A stretch of 64,000 nucleotides of DNA from Cellulosimicrobium cellulans (GTDB taxonomy: Bacteria; Actinomycetota; Actinomycetes; Actinomycetales; Cellulomonadaceae), in the NCBI RefSeq assembly GCF_006539945.1, contig NZ_BJNZ01000004.1:1-64000 (forward strand). Direction: 5' to 3'. The position numbers and the translations under genes are program-made. The notes below the pieces were generated by a model, which was not told where the DNA came from, ran no database searches, and saw only the letters and a program-made list of their open reading frames with translations. Below, one piece after another: positions 9,339 through 18,687 of the stretch (within the stretch, counting starts at the first letter, position 1; the number at the start of each line of letters is the position of its first letter).

Positions 9339-10996
9339 CGCTGCGCTACGTCACGGGAACCGCACGCGCCGTCGTGCGAGGCGGCACGGTCGTCGTGCTG
9401 CCGGGTCCGGTGGAGGCCTCGCTCGTCGAGCAGGTCTGGGACCAGCTCGGCACCGACGCAGGGGTCGTCGAGGTCCTCCAGGTCCTCACCGGGGCCTTCG
9501 GCTCGAGCCTGCGGACCGTGCCGCCGTTCGTGGTGGCGGTGGTCGCGGACCGTCGCGTCCACGTCGCCGCGCGCGGCCGGGTCACGGTGACGCTCGAGCT
9601 CGACGGCGGCGAGCGCGTGCGGGTCGAGGGCGAGGGCGTGACGACCTGGTCCGAGCGTGTCCTGGACGGCGTCGTCGAGCTTCTCGTGCGTTCTGACACC
9701 GGTGTCGTCGGCACGCTCGACGAGGCGCCCGTCGGCGAGCCCCTGCTCGGGGGCGCGGCCACGCTGCCGCTCGTCTCCGGCGTGGTCCTCGCGGGCGCCG
9801 TCGCGTGGCCCCTCGCCGAGCGTCCCGCCCCGGCTGCCGTCGAGGACCCCCTGGACGACGACGGACCCGCTGTCGACCCCGCGCCGACGGACCGGCCCTC
9901 CTGGGGCACGACCGTCGAGCCGTCGATCGTGGAGGCCGCGCCCGCCGTGGTGACCGCGGCGCCGCTCGGCGCGACGATCCGCCTCCCGGAGGAGACCATC
10001 GCGCCCGCGCCGGAGTCCGACGCCCCGGTCGCGCCGGTGCTCGCGGACGAGCCCGCGGCGGCGACGCAGGAGCCCGAGGCGCCCGCGTCGCCGGAGGAGG
10101 ACGCCGACGACGACTACGCCCACCTGTGGGGGTCGACCATCCTGCGGACCGTCGAGGACGCGGCCGTGCGCACGGAGGACGACGAGGAGCACGACGAGCC
10201 CGCGCCGTCGAGCCCCGTGACGCCGCCCGTCCCCCCGGCGCCCGTCGCCGAGGAGCCACCCCAGCCGCTGCCCGCCCCGTCCGGTGACGGGCTCATCGCG
10301 GGCGTCCCGCGGGAGTGGACGGGTGCGACGCCCGCCGCGGCGCACCGCGCCGCGACCGTCGTCGACCCCGACGGCGAGCCCACCGAGGCCGAGGGCGGGC
10401 CCGCCTCCGGGCTCGACCACGACGGCCACACGGTGCACTCGTCCGCCATCGCGGACCTGCGTGCGGCCGCGCAGGACGCCGGAGCCTCCGCTCCGGTGCC
10501 GCCTCCGCCGTCGTTCAGCGCTCCGCCCGGGCCCGGCCAGCAGCAGATCCTCGCGCGCACGTGCGCCCAGGGGCACGCGAACCCGCCGTCGCGGGACGCG
10601 TGCGCGGTCTGCGGCGGGCCCCTCGAGGGCGACGCCGAGCTCGCGATCCGTCCGCCGCTCGGGAGGGTCCTCGTCTCGACGGGGCAGACCGTCGAGCTCG
10701 ACCGTCCCGTCGTCGTGGGCCGGCGCCCGCGCACGCCCCGGTCGCAGGCGGCCGACCTGCCCCGTCTGGTGACGGTGCCCAGCCCGCAGCAGGACATCTC
10801 GCGCTCGCACCTCGAGATCACGCTCGAGGGGTGGCACGTGCTCGTGAGCGACATGGCGACGACCAACGGGACCACGCTCCTGCGCGCTGGTCAGCCGCCG
10901 CGCCGCCTGCACCCGTCGGAGCCGGTCCTGGTCGTCGACGGCGACGTCGCCGACCTCGGTGACGGCGTGACCCTCGTCTTCGAGGGGATCAGGTGA
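9335..10996 (+). CDS. FHA-domain protein with zinc ribbon
   Basis: A 553-residue protein. The N-terminal ~165 residues form an uncharacterised beta-rich domain, followed by a long acidic, Pro/Ala-rich disordered region (about 165-405). A zinc ribbon (CAQGHANP...CAVCGG) lies at about 409-431, and a C-terminal FHA domain at about 450-553 contains VVGRRP, ISRSHLEI and TTNGT. The layout (linker, ribbon, FHA) resembles that of the RDD/FHA protein two genes upstream, so the two may be divergent relatives. It overlaps its neighbours by four bases on both sides. Expected function is binding of phosphothreonine on operon-encoded partners. Confidence 0.85.
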   Translation: MTLRYVTGTARAVVRGGTVVVLPGPVEASLVEQVWDQLGTDAGVVEVLQVLTGAFGSSLRTVPPFVVAVVADRRVHVAARGRVTVTLELDGGERVRVEGEGVTTWSERVLDGVVELLVRSDTGVVGTLDEAPVGEPLLGGAATLPLVSGVVLAGAVAWPLAERPAPAAVEDPLDDDGPAVDPAPTDRPSWGTTVEPSIVEAAPAVVTAAPLGATIRLPEETIAPAPESDAPVAPVLADEPAAATQEPEAPASPEEDADDDYAHLWGSTILRTVEDAAVRTEDDEEHDEPAPSSPVTPPVPPAPVAEEPPQPLPAPSGDGLIAGVPREWTGATPAAAHRAATVVDPDGEPTEAEGGPASGLDHDGHTVHSSAIADLRAAAQDAGASAPVPPPPSFSAPPGPGQQQILARTCAQGHANPPSRDACAVCGGPLEGDAELAIRPPLGRVLVSTGQTVELDRPVVVGRRPRTPRSQAADLPRLVTVPSPQQDISRSHLEITLEGWHVLVSDMATTNGTTLLRAGQPPRRLHPSEPVLVVDGDVADLGDGVTLVFEGIR

Positions 10997-12792
10997 GCAC
11001 CAAGCGCGCGCCGTCCCCACCGCCGGAGATCAAGGGCTTCGAGTACGTCTCGCTGGTCGGCTCGGGCGGGTTCTCCGACGTCTTCCTCTACCAGCAGCAG
11101 CGCCCCCGCCGGCGGGTCGCCGTCAAGGTCCTGCTGCACGAGTGGTCCAGCCACTCGCAGCGGGCGGCGTTCGACGCCGAGGCCGACCTCATGGCGACGC
11201 TCTCGACGCACCCGTCGATCGTCACGATGTACGAGGCGGACATCGCCGACGACGGGCGCCCGTATCTCGCCATGGAGTACTGCTCGCGCCCCAACCTGGG
11301 CGCGCGGTACCGGACCGAGCGGCTCTCGGTCGCCGAGGCGCTGCGCACCGCGGTCCAGATCGCCGGTGCCGTGGAGACGGCGCACCGCGCGGGGATCCTG
11401 CACCGCGACATCAAGCCCGCGAACATCCTCGTGACCGAGTACGGCCACCCGGCGCTCACGGACTTCGGCATCTCCTCGACGGTCGACGACGCCGCCCGGG
11501 CCGAGGGCATGTCGATCCCGTGGTCCCCGCCCGAGTCGTTCGCCGAGCCGCCGCGCAGCGGCATCGCGACGGACGTGTGGGCCCTCGCCGCGACGACGTA
11601 CACGCTGCTCGCGGGCCGGACGCCGTTCGAGGTACCCGGCGGCTCGAACTCGAGCGCCAACCTCATCTCCCGCATCGAGACCTCGCCGCTGCCCCCGACG
11701 GGCCGCACCGACGTGCCGGCGTCGCTCGAGCGCGTGCTCGCGACGGCGATGGCGAAGAACCCCGGGTCGCGCTACCCGACGGTCCTCGCGTTCGCCCGCG
11801 CGCTCCAGCAGGTGCAGAACGAGCTGTCGTACGCCGTCACCCCGATCGACCTGCTCGACGACACGGGGCACGTGCAGGAGGAGGAGCCGGACGACGACGC
11901 CGGGACCCGCCTGCGCCAGGTCGTGTCGATCGACCCGTCGGGGCCCGGGGGGACGTCGTCGGGACCCGTCGCGCCGAGCCGGCCGACCCAGCCCACGACG
12001 CCGCTGCGGCCGGGGCCGCAGAGCGGTCCGTGGCCCGGCCAGACCGTCGCGCCCGGAGCAGCCGCCCCGCCGCAGCAGCCCGGACCGCGCGCCCCGCAAC
12101 AGCCCTACGTGCCCGCGGCCTGGAGCCAGGGCGCGCCCGCGGGCACCACGCCGACGTCCGCCGTCGGCCCGGGCGGCCACGCGCCCGTCGCGGAGCTCAC
12201 GGACCCCTCCCGGATGTACCCCGGCGCCCGGCGCCCGGGCGCCTGGGGCCAGCCGCCGGTCGAGGACACGGTCCACCGGCCCTCCGGGACGGAGGACGGC
12301 GGGCCGGCCGCCGCGCCCACGGAGGAACGGTCCGGTCGTGGCGCGCTGTGGGCCACGCTCGCCGGCGTCGTCGGGGTCGCGGTCGCCGTCGGCGGGTTCT
12401 TCCTGCTGCGTCCGGACGCCACCGTGGACGACACGGACACCGGTGGGGGTGGTGAGCAGACGTCCGCCACGGACGACGACTTCGTGCCGTCGGACAACCT
12501 CGGCGATCTCGTGCCGCCCGTGAACGACCTGGTCGGCACGTACGACCCGGCGCGCGAGGTCGCGACGTTCACGTGGGCCTACGACTCGGACAAGGCGCAG
12601 GAGGGCGACATGTTCGCCTGGAAGAAGCTCGACCCGATCGAGGACTCGCCGTACAAGGACGCGTTCGACGAGACGACCGTCGAGCTGCGGGCCAAGCCGG
12701 GGGAGCAGGTCTGCATCGAGGTGATCGTGGACCGTGACGGCAAGTTCTCCGCGGCGCCCCAGAAGGCCTGCGTGACGGGGGAGGCGGCGTGA
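10993..12792 (+). CDS. Transmembrane Ser/Thr protein kinase (PknB-type)
   Basis: A 599-residue Hanks-type kinase. The catalytic domain spans about residues 10-285, with the glycine loop GSGGFSDV, the ATP-binding Lys in VAVKVL, the catalytic loop HRDIKPAN starting at residue 137, and DFGIS in place of DFG-I/A. A Pro/Gln-rich juxtamembrane linker (about 310-445) leads to one transmembrane helix at about 448-472 and a ~125-residue extracellular domain with no PASTA repeats. It should sense something outside and phosphorylate FHA partners inside. GTG 10993 overlaps the upstream stop; the stop overlaps the next GTG by four bases. Confidence 0.94.
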   Translation: MSTKRAPSPPPEIKGFEYVSLVGSGGFSDVFLYQQQRPRRRVAVKVLLHEWSSHSQRAAFDAEADLMATLSTHPSIVTMYEADIADDGRPYLAMEYCSRPNLGARYRTERLSVAEALRTAVQIAGAVETAHRAGILHRDIKPANILVTEYGHPALTDFGISSTVDDAARAEGMSIPWSPPESFAEPPRSGIATDVWALAATTYTLLAGRTPFEVPGGSNSSANLISRIETSPLPPTGRTDVPASLERVLATAMAKNPGSRYPTVLAFARALQQVQNELSYAVTPIDLLDDTGHVQEEEPDDDAGTRLRQVVSIDPSGPGGTSSGPVAPSRPTQPTTPLRPGPQSGPWPGQTVAPGAAAPPQQPGPRAPQQPYVPAAWSQGAPAGTTPTSAVGPGGHAPVAELTDPSRMYPGARRPGAWGQPPVEDTVHRPSGTEDGGPAAAPTEERSGRGALWATLAGVVGVAVAVGGFFLLRPDATVDDTDTGGGGEQTSATDDDFVPSDNLGDLVPPVNDLVGTYDPAREVATFTWAYDSDKAQEGDMFAWKKLDPIEDSPYKDAFDETTVELRAKPGEQVCIEVIVDRDGKFSAAPQKACVTGEAA

Positions 12793-13490
12793 GCGAGCTC
12801 GCGGTCGAGTTCTGCGGGGAGTGGTTCCGCCCGTCCGTGGACGGGGACCCGTTCGACATCGGACGTGACGGCGACCTCGCGATCGAGGACAACCCGTACC
12901 TGCACCGCCGCTTCCTGCGCATCTCGCACGAGGGCGGCATCTGGTGGCTCGCCAACGTCGGGACGCTCATCTCCGCGACGGTGTGCGACTCGGGCGGCGG
13001 GGTCCAGTCCTGGCTCTCGCCGGGCAACCGCCTTCCGATCGTCTTCCCGACGACGTCGATCGTCTTCACCGCCGGGCCGACGACGTACGAGCTCACCGCA
13101 CAGCTGCGCGGCGCGCCGTACCAGGAGATCCGCTCGGAGGACACCGAGTCGGGCGGCGCGACGACGATCGGCATGATCACCTTCACCACGAGCCAGAAGC
13201 AGCTCATCGTCGCGCTGGCCGAGCCGATGCTGCGCCGCGACGGCACGGGCCTGTCCGAGATCCCGTCGTCGGCCGCGGCCGCGGCCCGGCTGGGCTGGGC
13301 GACGACGCGCTTCAACCGCAAGCTCGACAACGTGTGCGACAAGCTCGACCGGATCGGCGTCAAGGGCCTGCGCGGCGGCCCCGGCGCGCTCGCGACGAAC
13401 CGTCGCGCGCGCCTCGTCGAGTACGCCGTGGCGTCACGCCTCGTGACCTCGGCCGACCTGCCCCTGCTCGACCTCACCGACGACGGCTGA
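12789..13490 (+). CDS. FHA-like / winged-helix protein
   Basis: A 233-residue soluble protein. The first ~110 residues look like a divergent FHA domain (FDIGRDGD, then HRRFLRISHEGG). The C-terminal half, from about residue 130, reads as a winged-helix-like domain (TTSQKQLIVALAEPMLRR, then a second helical stretch ending in an Arg-rich tail). No enzyme motif is present. It is translationally coupled to the kinase gene and precedes the FtsK/SpoIIIE gene by 125 bases. It may be a phospho-dependent adaptor or regulator for the secretion ATPase; DNA binding is possible but not shown. Confidence 0.7.
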   Translation: MSELAVEFCGEWFRPSVDGDPFDIGRDGDLAIEDNPYLHRRFLRISHEGGIWWLANVGTLISATVCDSGGGVQSWLSPGNRLPIVFPTTSIVFTAGPTTYELTAQLRGAPYQEIRSEDTESGGATTIGMITFTTSQKQLIVALAEPMLRRDGTGLSEIPSSAAAAARLGWATTRFNRKLDNVCDKLDRIGVKGLRGGPGALATNRRARLVEYAVASRLVTSADLPLLDLTDDG

Positions 13491-13615
13491 CGGCACCGGC
13501 CGTGGCGGGCGCGCTCGACGCGTGCCCCGACCGGTCGCGCCGTCGGTACCGCCGCCCGACGGTCGGAGCCCCCCGGCCTGCCCGTCCCCTTCCCCGGACC
13601 TGAACAGGAACCTTC

Positions 13616-16600
13616 GTGCGAATCAAGCTCACGCTGCACCGCCCGGACGCCAGCACGACCAACGTCGCCGTCACGGCCGACGCGACGGCCACGGTGCGCG
13701 ACGTCGCCGAGGCGCTGTTCGCGGGCGACCCCACCCGGTCGGGCGCGGCGGTCCCGGACCGGCTCACGCTCCAGGTCGGCACCGCGCCGTCGGGGTCGGG
13801 GCAGGGGCGCGTGCTGTCGCCGACGAGCGACCTCACGGAGGCGGGGCTGCGGTCCGGGTCGACGGTGTCGATCGTGCGCGTCTCCGAGCAGTTCGACGCC
13901 CCCGGGCAGGACCGCGGCGCGGCCGTCGCCGTCCTGCGCGTGCTCGAGGGGCCGGACGCCGGCCGCGAGTTCCCGCTGCCCGTGGGGACCAGCTACCTCG
14001 GCCGCGACCGCAACATGGACATCCGGTTGAGCGACCCGCAGATCTCCAAGCGGCACGCCCGCCTCACGGTCGGCGAGACGATCGAGATCACGGACACGAA
14101 CTCGGCGAACGGTCTCGTCATGGGCGGCCAGCGCATGATGCGCTCGACGCTCACGTCGTCGGACACGGTGACGATCGGCAGCACGGTCGTGTCCGTCGTC
14201 GCGCTGCACCGCACGACGAGCCTCGCGCCGACGAGCCCGGTCGTGGAGTTCAACCGCTCCCCGCGCGTCGTCGCCCGCTTCCCCGAGCGCAAGCTCAAGG
14301 CGCCCAAGCCGCCGCAGCCGCCGGAGCCGCAGCGCTTCCCCTACCTGGCGATGGTCGCGCCGCTGCTCATGGGCGCGATCCTGTACTCCGTCACGCGGAA
14401 CGTCCTGTCGATCGTCTTCGTCGGGCTGAGCCCGATCCTCATGCTCGGCAACTACCTCGACCAGAAGGTCCAGGCCAAGCGCAAGCTCAAGGCGCAGCGC
14501 GAGCAGTTCGAGGCGGGGGTCGTCGCGATGCGCGAGACCATCGACCGCACGCACGCCGTCGAGCGCGCCGTGCGCCTCTCGGAGGCCCCGTCGGTGGGCG
14601 ACACGGTCGACGCGGTCCGTCGCCTCGGCGGGCTGATGTGGACGCACCGCCCGGAGCACGACGCGTTCCTGACGGTCCGGATCGGGCTCGGCGCCGCGCC
14701 GTCGCGCACCCAGCTGGACCAGCCGGGCGAGAACAACACGCTGCCGGAGTACTGGAACGAGCTGGAGAAGCTGCACGCCCAGTGCGCGACCATCTCCGGC
14801 GTCCCGGTCGTCGCGCGCCTGCGCACGGACGGCGCGCTCGGGGTCGCCGGCGCGGGGGCCGCGGTCGACGCCGTCGCGCGCGGGATCCTCGTCCAGCTCG
14901 CGGGCCTGCACTCGCCGTCGGAGCTCGTGCTCGCGGCCGTGACGTCGCAACGGTCGCGCGCCGACTGGGAGTGGCTCGAGTGGCTGCCGCACACCGGCTC
15001 GCCCCACAGCCCGCTGGGCGGCGACCACCTGGCCGACAACCCCGGCGCCGCCCAGGCGCTCCTGTCGCAGCTCGAGGACCTGGTCGAGGCGCGCGGGGCC
15101 GACCTCGACACCCACGCCGAGCTGCGCGGGCCGATCGACCCCGAGGAGGGCGAGGACACGCCCAAGCCGGTGCTGCCGACGGTCGTCGTGCTCGTGGAGG
15201 ACGACGCGCCCGTGGACCGCTCGCGCCTCACGCGCCTCGTGGAGCGTGGCGCGGACGCGGGCGTGCACGTCGTGTGGGTCGCGCCGTCGGTCGAGCAGCT
15301 CCCGGCCGCGTGCCGCACGTTCGTCCTCGTGGACACGGTCGATGCCGCGGGCGCGGGTGCACCCGGGGCCACCGCGGGCGCCACGAGCGGCGAGGTCCGG
15401 GTGGGTCGGCTGTCGTTCCCGGTGGCGTGCGAGACGGTGGACCTCGCGACCGCCCACGAGGTGGCGCGCATCCTGGCCCCCGTGGTCGACGTCGGCGCGC
15501 CCGTCGACGACGACTCCGACCTCCCGCGCTCGGTCTCCTACCTCACGCTCGCCGGCACCGCGCTGGCGGAGGACCCGGGCCGTCTCATCGACGCGTGGCG
15601 CGAGAACGGCTCCCTGACGCCGCGGGACGGCTCGCCGCCCGTGCGGCGCAAGGCGCCGACGAACCTGCGCGGGCTGGTCGGGCACTCGGGCACCGAGCCG
15701 CTCTACCTGGACCTGCGCACGCAGGGCCCGCACGCGCTCGTGGGCGGGACGACGGGCGCGGGCAAGTCCGAGTTCCTCCAGTCGTGGGTGCTCGGCATGG
15801 CCGCGGCGCACAGCCCGGACCGCGTGACGTTCCTCTTCGTCGACTACAAGGGCGGCGCCGCGTTCGCGGACTGCGTGAACCTGCCGCACACGGTCGGGCT
15901 CGTCACGGACCTCTCGCCCCACCTCGTGCGCCGGGCGCTCACGTCGCTGCGCGCCGAGCTGCGCTACCGCGAGCACCTGCTCAACCGGAAGAAGGCGAAG
16001 GACCTCGCGTCCCTCGAGCGCACGGGCGACCCCGACGCACCGCCGAGCCTGCTCATCGTGGTCGATGAGTTCGCGGCCCTGGTCAACGAGGTCCCGGAGT
16101 TCGTCGACGGCGTCGTGGACGTCGCCCAGCGCGGTCGCTCGCTCGGGCTGCACCTCATCCTCGCGACCCAGCGCCCGGCGGGCGTCATCAAGGACAACCT
16201 GCGCGCCAACACGAACCTGCGCGTCGCGCTGCGCATGGCCGACGAGGACGACTCGACGGACATCCTGGGCATCCCCATGGCCGCGCACTTCGACCCCTCG
16301 ATCCCGGGCCGCGGCGCGGTGAAGACCGGCCCTGGTCGGATCACGCCGTTCCAGACGGGCTACGCCGGGGGCTGGACGACGGCGCAGCCCGAGCGGTCGC
16401 GCATCGACATCCAGGAGATGGCGTTCGGCTCGGACATCCGCTGGGAGCTGCCGGAGCCCGAGGTGGAGGAGGTCACCGACCCGGGCCCCAACGACATCGC
16501 GCGCGTGGTCGCGACGATCTCGCGGGCCGCGACGGAGGCCGCCGTCCCGGTGCCGCGCAAGCCGTGGCTGGCCGAGCTCGCCCCGACGTACGACCTCGCC

Positions 16601-18100
16601 CGCCTGCCCAACCCCCGCACCGACACGATGCTGCTGCTCGGCGTGGAGGACGACCCGACGACCCAGGCGCAGCCCACCGTCTTCTACGAGCCCGACCGTG
16701 ACGGCAACATGGCGATCTACGGCACGGGTGGCTCGGGCAAGAGCGCGACGCTGCGGACGATCGCCGTGTCCGCGGCGATCACGGCGCGCGGCGGCCCCGT
16801 CCAGGTCTACGCGATCGACGCCGGCGCGAGCGGTCTGCGGATGCTCGAGGACCTGCCGCACGTCGGCGCGGTCATCTCGGGCGACGACGAGGAGCGCGTC
16901 CAGCGCGTGCTGCGCACGCTGCGCGACCTCGTCGACGAGCGCTCCGCCCGCTACGCCGCGGTCCGTGCCGGCAGCCTCGACGAGTACCGGCGCCTCGCGA
17001 ACGCCCCCGCCGAGCCGCGCATCCTGCTGCTGGTCGACGGCATCGGCGCGTTCCGCGAGTCCTACGAGTTCCGGCCCGCGCACGCGTTCCCCGTGTGGGG
17101 CGCGTTCACCGCGATCGCGACGGACGGGCGCCAGGTCGGCGTGCACGTCGTCGTCGCGGGCGACCGGGCGGCGTCGGTCCCGACGTCGCTCGGCTCGACG
17201 ATCCAGAAGCGGCTCGTGCTGCGCCTCGCGAGCGAGGACGACTACCTGACGCTCGGCGTCCCCAAGGACGTCCTGTCGCTCACGTCCCCGCCCGGACGCG
17301 GCGTGCTCGACGAGAACGAGGTCCAGATCGCGGTCCTGGGCGGCGACCCGAACGTCGCGCTCCAGGCGCGCGAGCTGGGCAAGCTGCGCGACGCGATGAC
17401 GCGCCTCGGCATCCAGCAGGCGCCCGGCGTCGAGCGGCTACCGGACAGCTTCACGCTGGACGCGCTGCCCGAGGTCACGGGCGGCCGGCCGACCATCGGC
17501 CTCGACGACCTCGACATCGCCCCGGTCGCGCTGCCGGCCCGGGGGACGTTCATGCTCTCGGGCCCGCCCGGGGGCGGTCGGACGACGGCGCTCGTCACCA
17601 TCGCCCAGGCCGTGCGCCGGGCGCGCGCGGGCCGGGTCGTGTACCTCTCGCCGCGCCGCACGAGCATCTCGGCGCTCGACGCCTGGGACACGGCGGCGAC
17701 GTCGCCCGAGGAGGTCGTGACGCTCCTCGAGTCGCTCACGCAGGCGCTCGACGGCGGGTCCCTGCGCCCGGGTGCGCTCACGGTGCTCGTCGAGTCCGTG
17801 ACGGAGTTCACGGGGACGCCGGCGGAGCAGCCGCTCGTCGCGTTCGTCCGGGCCGCCACGCGTGCCGAGCAGCTCGTCGTGGGCGAGGCCGAGTCGTCGA
17901 CCTGGGGGCAGGCGTGGGCGATCGCGCAGCCGTTCAAGGCCGGCCGCAGCGGCCTGCTCCTCACCCCTGGCGACCTCGACGGCGACACCTTGCTCGGGAC
18001 CGGTCTCGGCCGGATCCGGCGCGCGGACTTCCCGCCGGGGCGCGGCTTCCTCGTCGTCTCCGGGAGGGCGCGCAAGCTGCACGTCGCGCTCCCGCGGTAG
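13616..18100 (+). CDS. FHA-containing FtsK/SpoIIIE ATPase of type VII-like secretion (EssC/EccC-type)
   Basis: A 1494-residue motor. The N-terminus (1-85) looks like a small ubiquitin-like domain; an FHA domain follows (about 105-200; GRDRNMDI, ISKRHARL, NSANG); two adjacent transmembrane helices lie at about 242-275; then come three FtsK-type ATPase domains. The first has a canonical Walker A (GGTTGAGKSE, about 708-718) and Walker B DEFAAL. The second has GTGGSGKS at 1036-1043 but a weak Walker B (LLVDGIG). The third has GPPGGGRT at 1316-1323, with Arg replacing Lys. This order matches firmicute EssC/YukBA more than mycobacterial EccC. GTG 13616 has only a weak GGAA upstream. The protein should energise export of the WXG100 protein encoded 136 bases downstream. 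Confidence 0.92.
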   Translation: MRIKLTLHRPDASTTNVAVTADATATVRDVAEALFAGDPTRSGAAVPDRLTLQVGTAPSGSGQGRVLSPTSDLTEAGLRSGSTVSIVRVSEQFDAPGQDRGAAVAVLRVLEGPDAGREFPLPVGTSYLGRDRNMDIRLSDPQISKRHARLTVGETIEITDTNSANGLVMGGQRMMRSTLTSSDTVTIGSTVVSVVALHRTTSLAPTSPVVEFNRSPRVVARFPERKLKAPKPPQPPEPQRFPYLAMVAPLLMGAILYSVTRNVLSIVFVGLSPILMLGNYLDQKVQAKRKLKAQREQFEAGVVAMRETIDRTHAVERAVRLSEAPSVGDTVDAVRRLGGLMWTHRPEHDAFLTVRIGLGAAPSRTQLDQPGENNTLPEYWNELEKLHAQCATISGVPVVARLRTDGALGVAGAGAAVDAVARGILVQLAGLHSPSELVLAAVTSQRSRADWEWLEWLPHTGSPHSPLGGDHLADNPGAAQALLSQLEDLVEARGADLDTHAELRGPIDPEEGEDTPKPVLPTVVVLVEDDAPVDRSRLTRLVERGADAGVHVVWVAPSVEQLPAACRTFVLVDTVDAAGAGAPGATAGATSGEVRVGRLSFPVACETVDLATAHEVARILAPVVDVGAPVDDDSDLPRSVSYLTLAGTALAEDPGRLIDAWRENGSLTPRDGSPPVRRKAPTNLRGLVGHSGTEPLYLDLRTQGPHALVGGTTGAGKSEFLQSWVLGMAAAHSPDRVTFLFVDYKGGAAFADCVNLPHTVGLVTDLSPHLVRRALTSLRAELRYREHLLNRKKAKDLASLERTGDPDAPPSLLIVVDEFAALVNEVPEFVDGVVDVAQRGRSLGLHLILATQRPAGVIKDNLRANTNLRVALRMADEDDSTDILGIPMAAHFDPSIPGRGAVKTGPGRITPFQTGYAGGWTTAQPERSRIDIQEMAFGSDIRWELPEPEVEEVTDPGPNDIARVVATISRAATEAAVPVPRKPWLAELAPTYDLARLPNPRTDTMLLLGVEDDPTTQAQPTVFYEPDRDGNMAIYGTGGSGKSATLRTIAVSAAITARGGPVQVYAIDAGASGLRMLEDLPHVGAVISGDDEERVQRVLRTLRDLVDERSARYAAVRAGSLDEYRRLANAPAEPRILLLVDGIGAFRESYEFRPAHAFPVWGAFTAIATDGRQVGVHVVVAGDRAASVPTSLGSTIQKRLVLRLASEDDYLTLGVPKDVLSLTSPPGRGVLDENEVQIAVLGGDPNVALQARELGKLRDAMTRLGIQQAPGVERLPDSFTLDALPEVTGGRPTIGLDDLDIAPVALPARGTFMLSGPPGGGRTTALVTIAQAVRRARAGRVVYLSPRRTSISALDAWDTAATSPEEVVTLLESLTQALDGGSLRPGALTVLVESVTEFTGTPAEQPLVAFVRAATRAEQLVVGEAESSTWGQAWAIAQPFKAGRSGLLLTPGDLDGDTLLGTGLGRIRRADFPPGRGFLVVSGRARKLHVALPR

Positions 18101-18235
18101 CGACGTGACGCCCGCGGGGACCTCATGGGGACACCTCCCCATCGACGGGGCGCGCGGGCCGATGGTTGAGTAGGGCCATCGACAACGGGACGACGTCCAC
18201 GCAGGGTGGGGGTCGAGACACAGAAGGAGAACACC

Positions 18236-18508
18236 ATGGCTGGTGGCATGTGGGGCGCGAACGTCGAGGAGCTGCGTGGGCTCGGTCAGACGCTGCAGCA
18301 GAAGGCGGACGAGATCCGCACGACCATGCAGAACCTGAACTCGCAGATCCAGAGCGTGCCGTGGGAGGGCCCCGACGCCCAGCAGTTCAAGGGCAGCGAC
18401 TGGCCGGCCGCGCAGACGCAGCTCAACAACGTCGCGCAGACGCTGACGGACGCGGGCCAGAAGGCCACGCAGAACGCGCAGCAGCAGGAGCAGGCTTCGA
18501 ACAGCTGA
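18236..18508 (+). CDS. WXG100-family (ESAT-6-like) secreted protein
   Basis: A 90-residue all-helical protein with the family hallmark W-x-G as W43-E-G45 in the hairpin between two amphipathic helices; the length is typical. A strong AAGGAGA (18224-18230) five bases upstream fixes ATG 18236 over an in-frame GTG at 18206. WXG100 proteins form four-helix dimers exported by FtsK/SpoIIIE-type ATPases; the cognate motor is encoded immediately upstream. The C-terminus is Gln/Asn-rich (KATQNAQQQEQ). I do not see a second WXG100 gene alongside, so it may be a homodimer. A strong hairpin terminator follows 12 bases after the stop. Confidence 0.93.
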   Translation: MAGGMWGANVEELRGLGQTLQQKADEIRTTMQNLNSQIQSVPWEGPDAQQFKGSDWPAAQTQLNNVAQTLTDAGQKATQNAQQQEQASNS

Positions 18509-18520
18509 TCCGCTGAGCTC

Positions 18521-18563
18521 CACCGAGGGCGCGGGACCCGGGACGGGTCCCGCGCCCTCGGTG
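18521..18563 (+). terminator. Hairpin terminator after WXG100 gene
   Basis: A perfect 19-bp inverted repeat (arms 18521-18539 and 18545-18563) with a 5-base loop GGGAC, directly after the WXG100 stop. There is no T-run, as is usual for terminators in very GC-rich actinobacteria. It closes the type VII-like operon. Confidence 0.8.
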
Positions 18564-18687
18564 TGTCCAGGGCCGGGCGTGGCCCGCAGGCGGCCCGGAC
18601 GGGCGGTCGGGGACCTGCCGGTCTGCGAGACTGCTGGCGCGCCCCGTACCGCCGGAGCGCGACGAGCGACCGAGAGGACCTGAACGC

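Noticed and set aside
12569-17146. Very long open frame on the minus strand opposite the motor ATPase
   Set aside because: It is Arg/Asp/Val low-complexity with no domain, and lies antisense to clear domains of the kinase and FtsK genes. Such frames are normal in DNA with this GC content.
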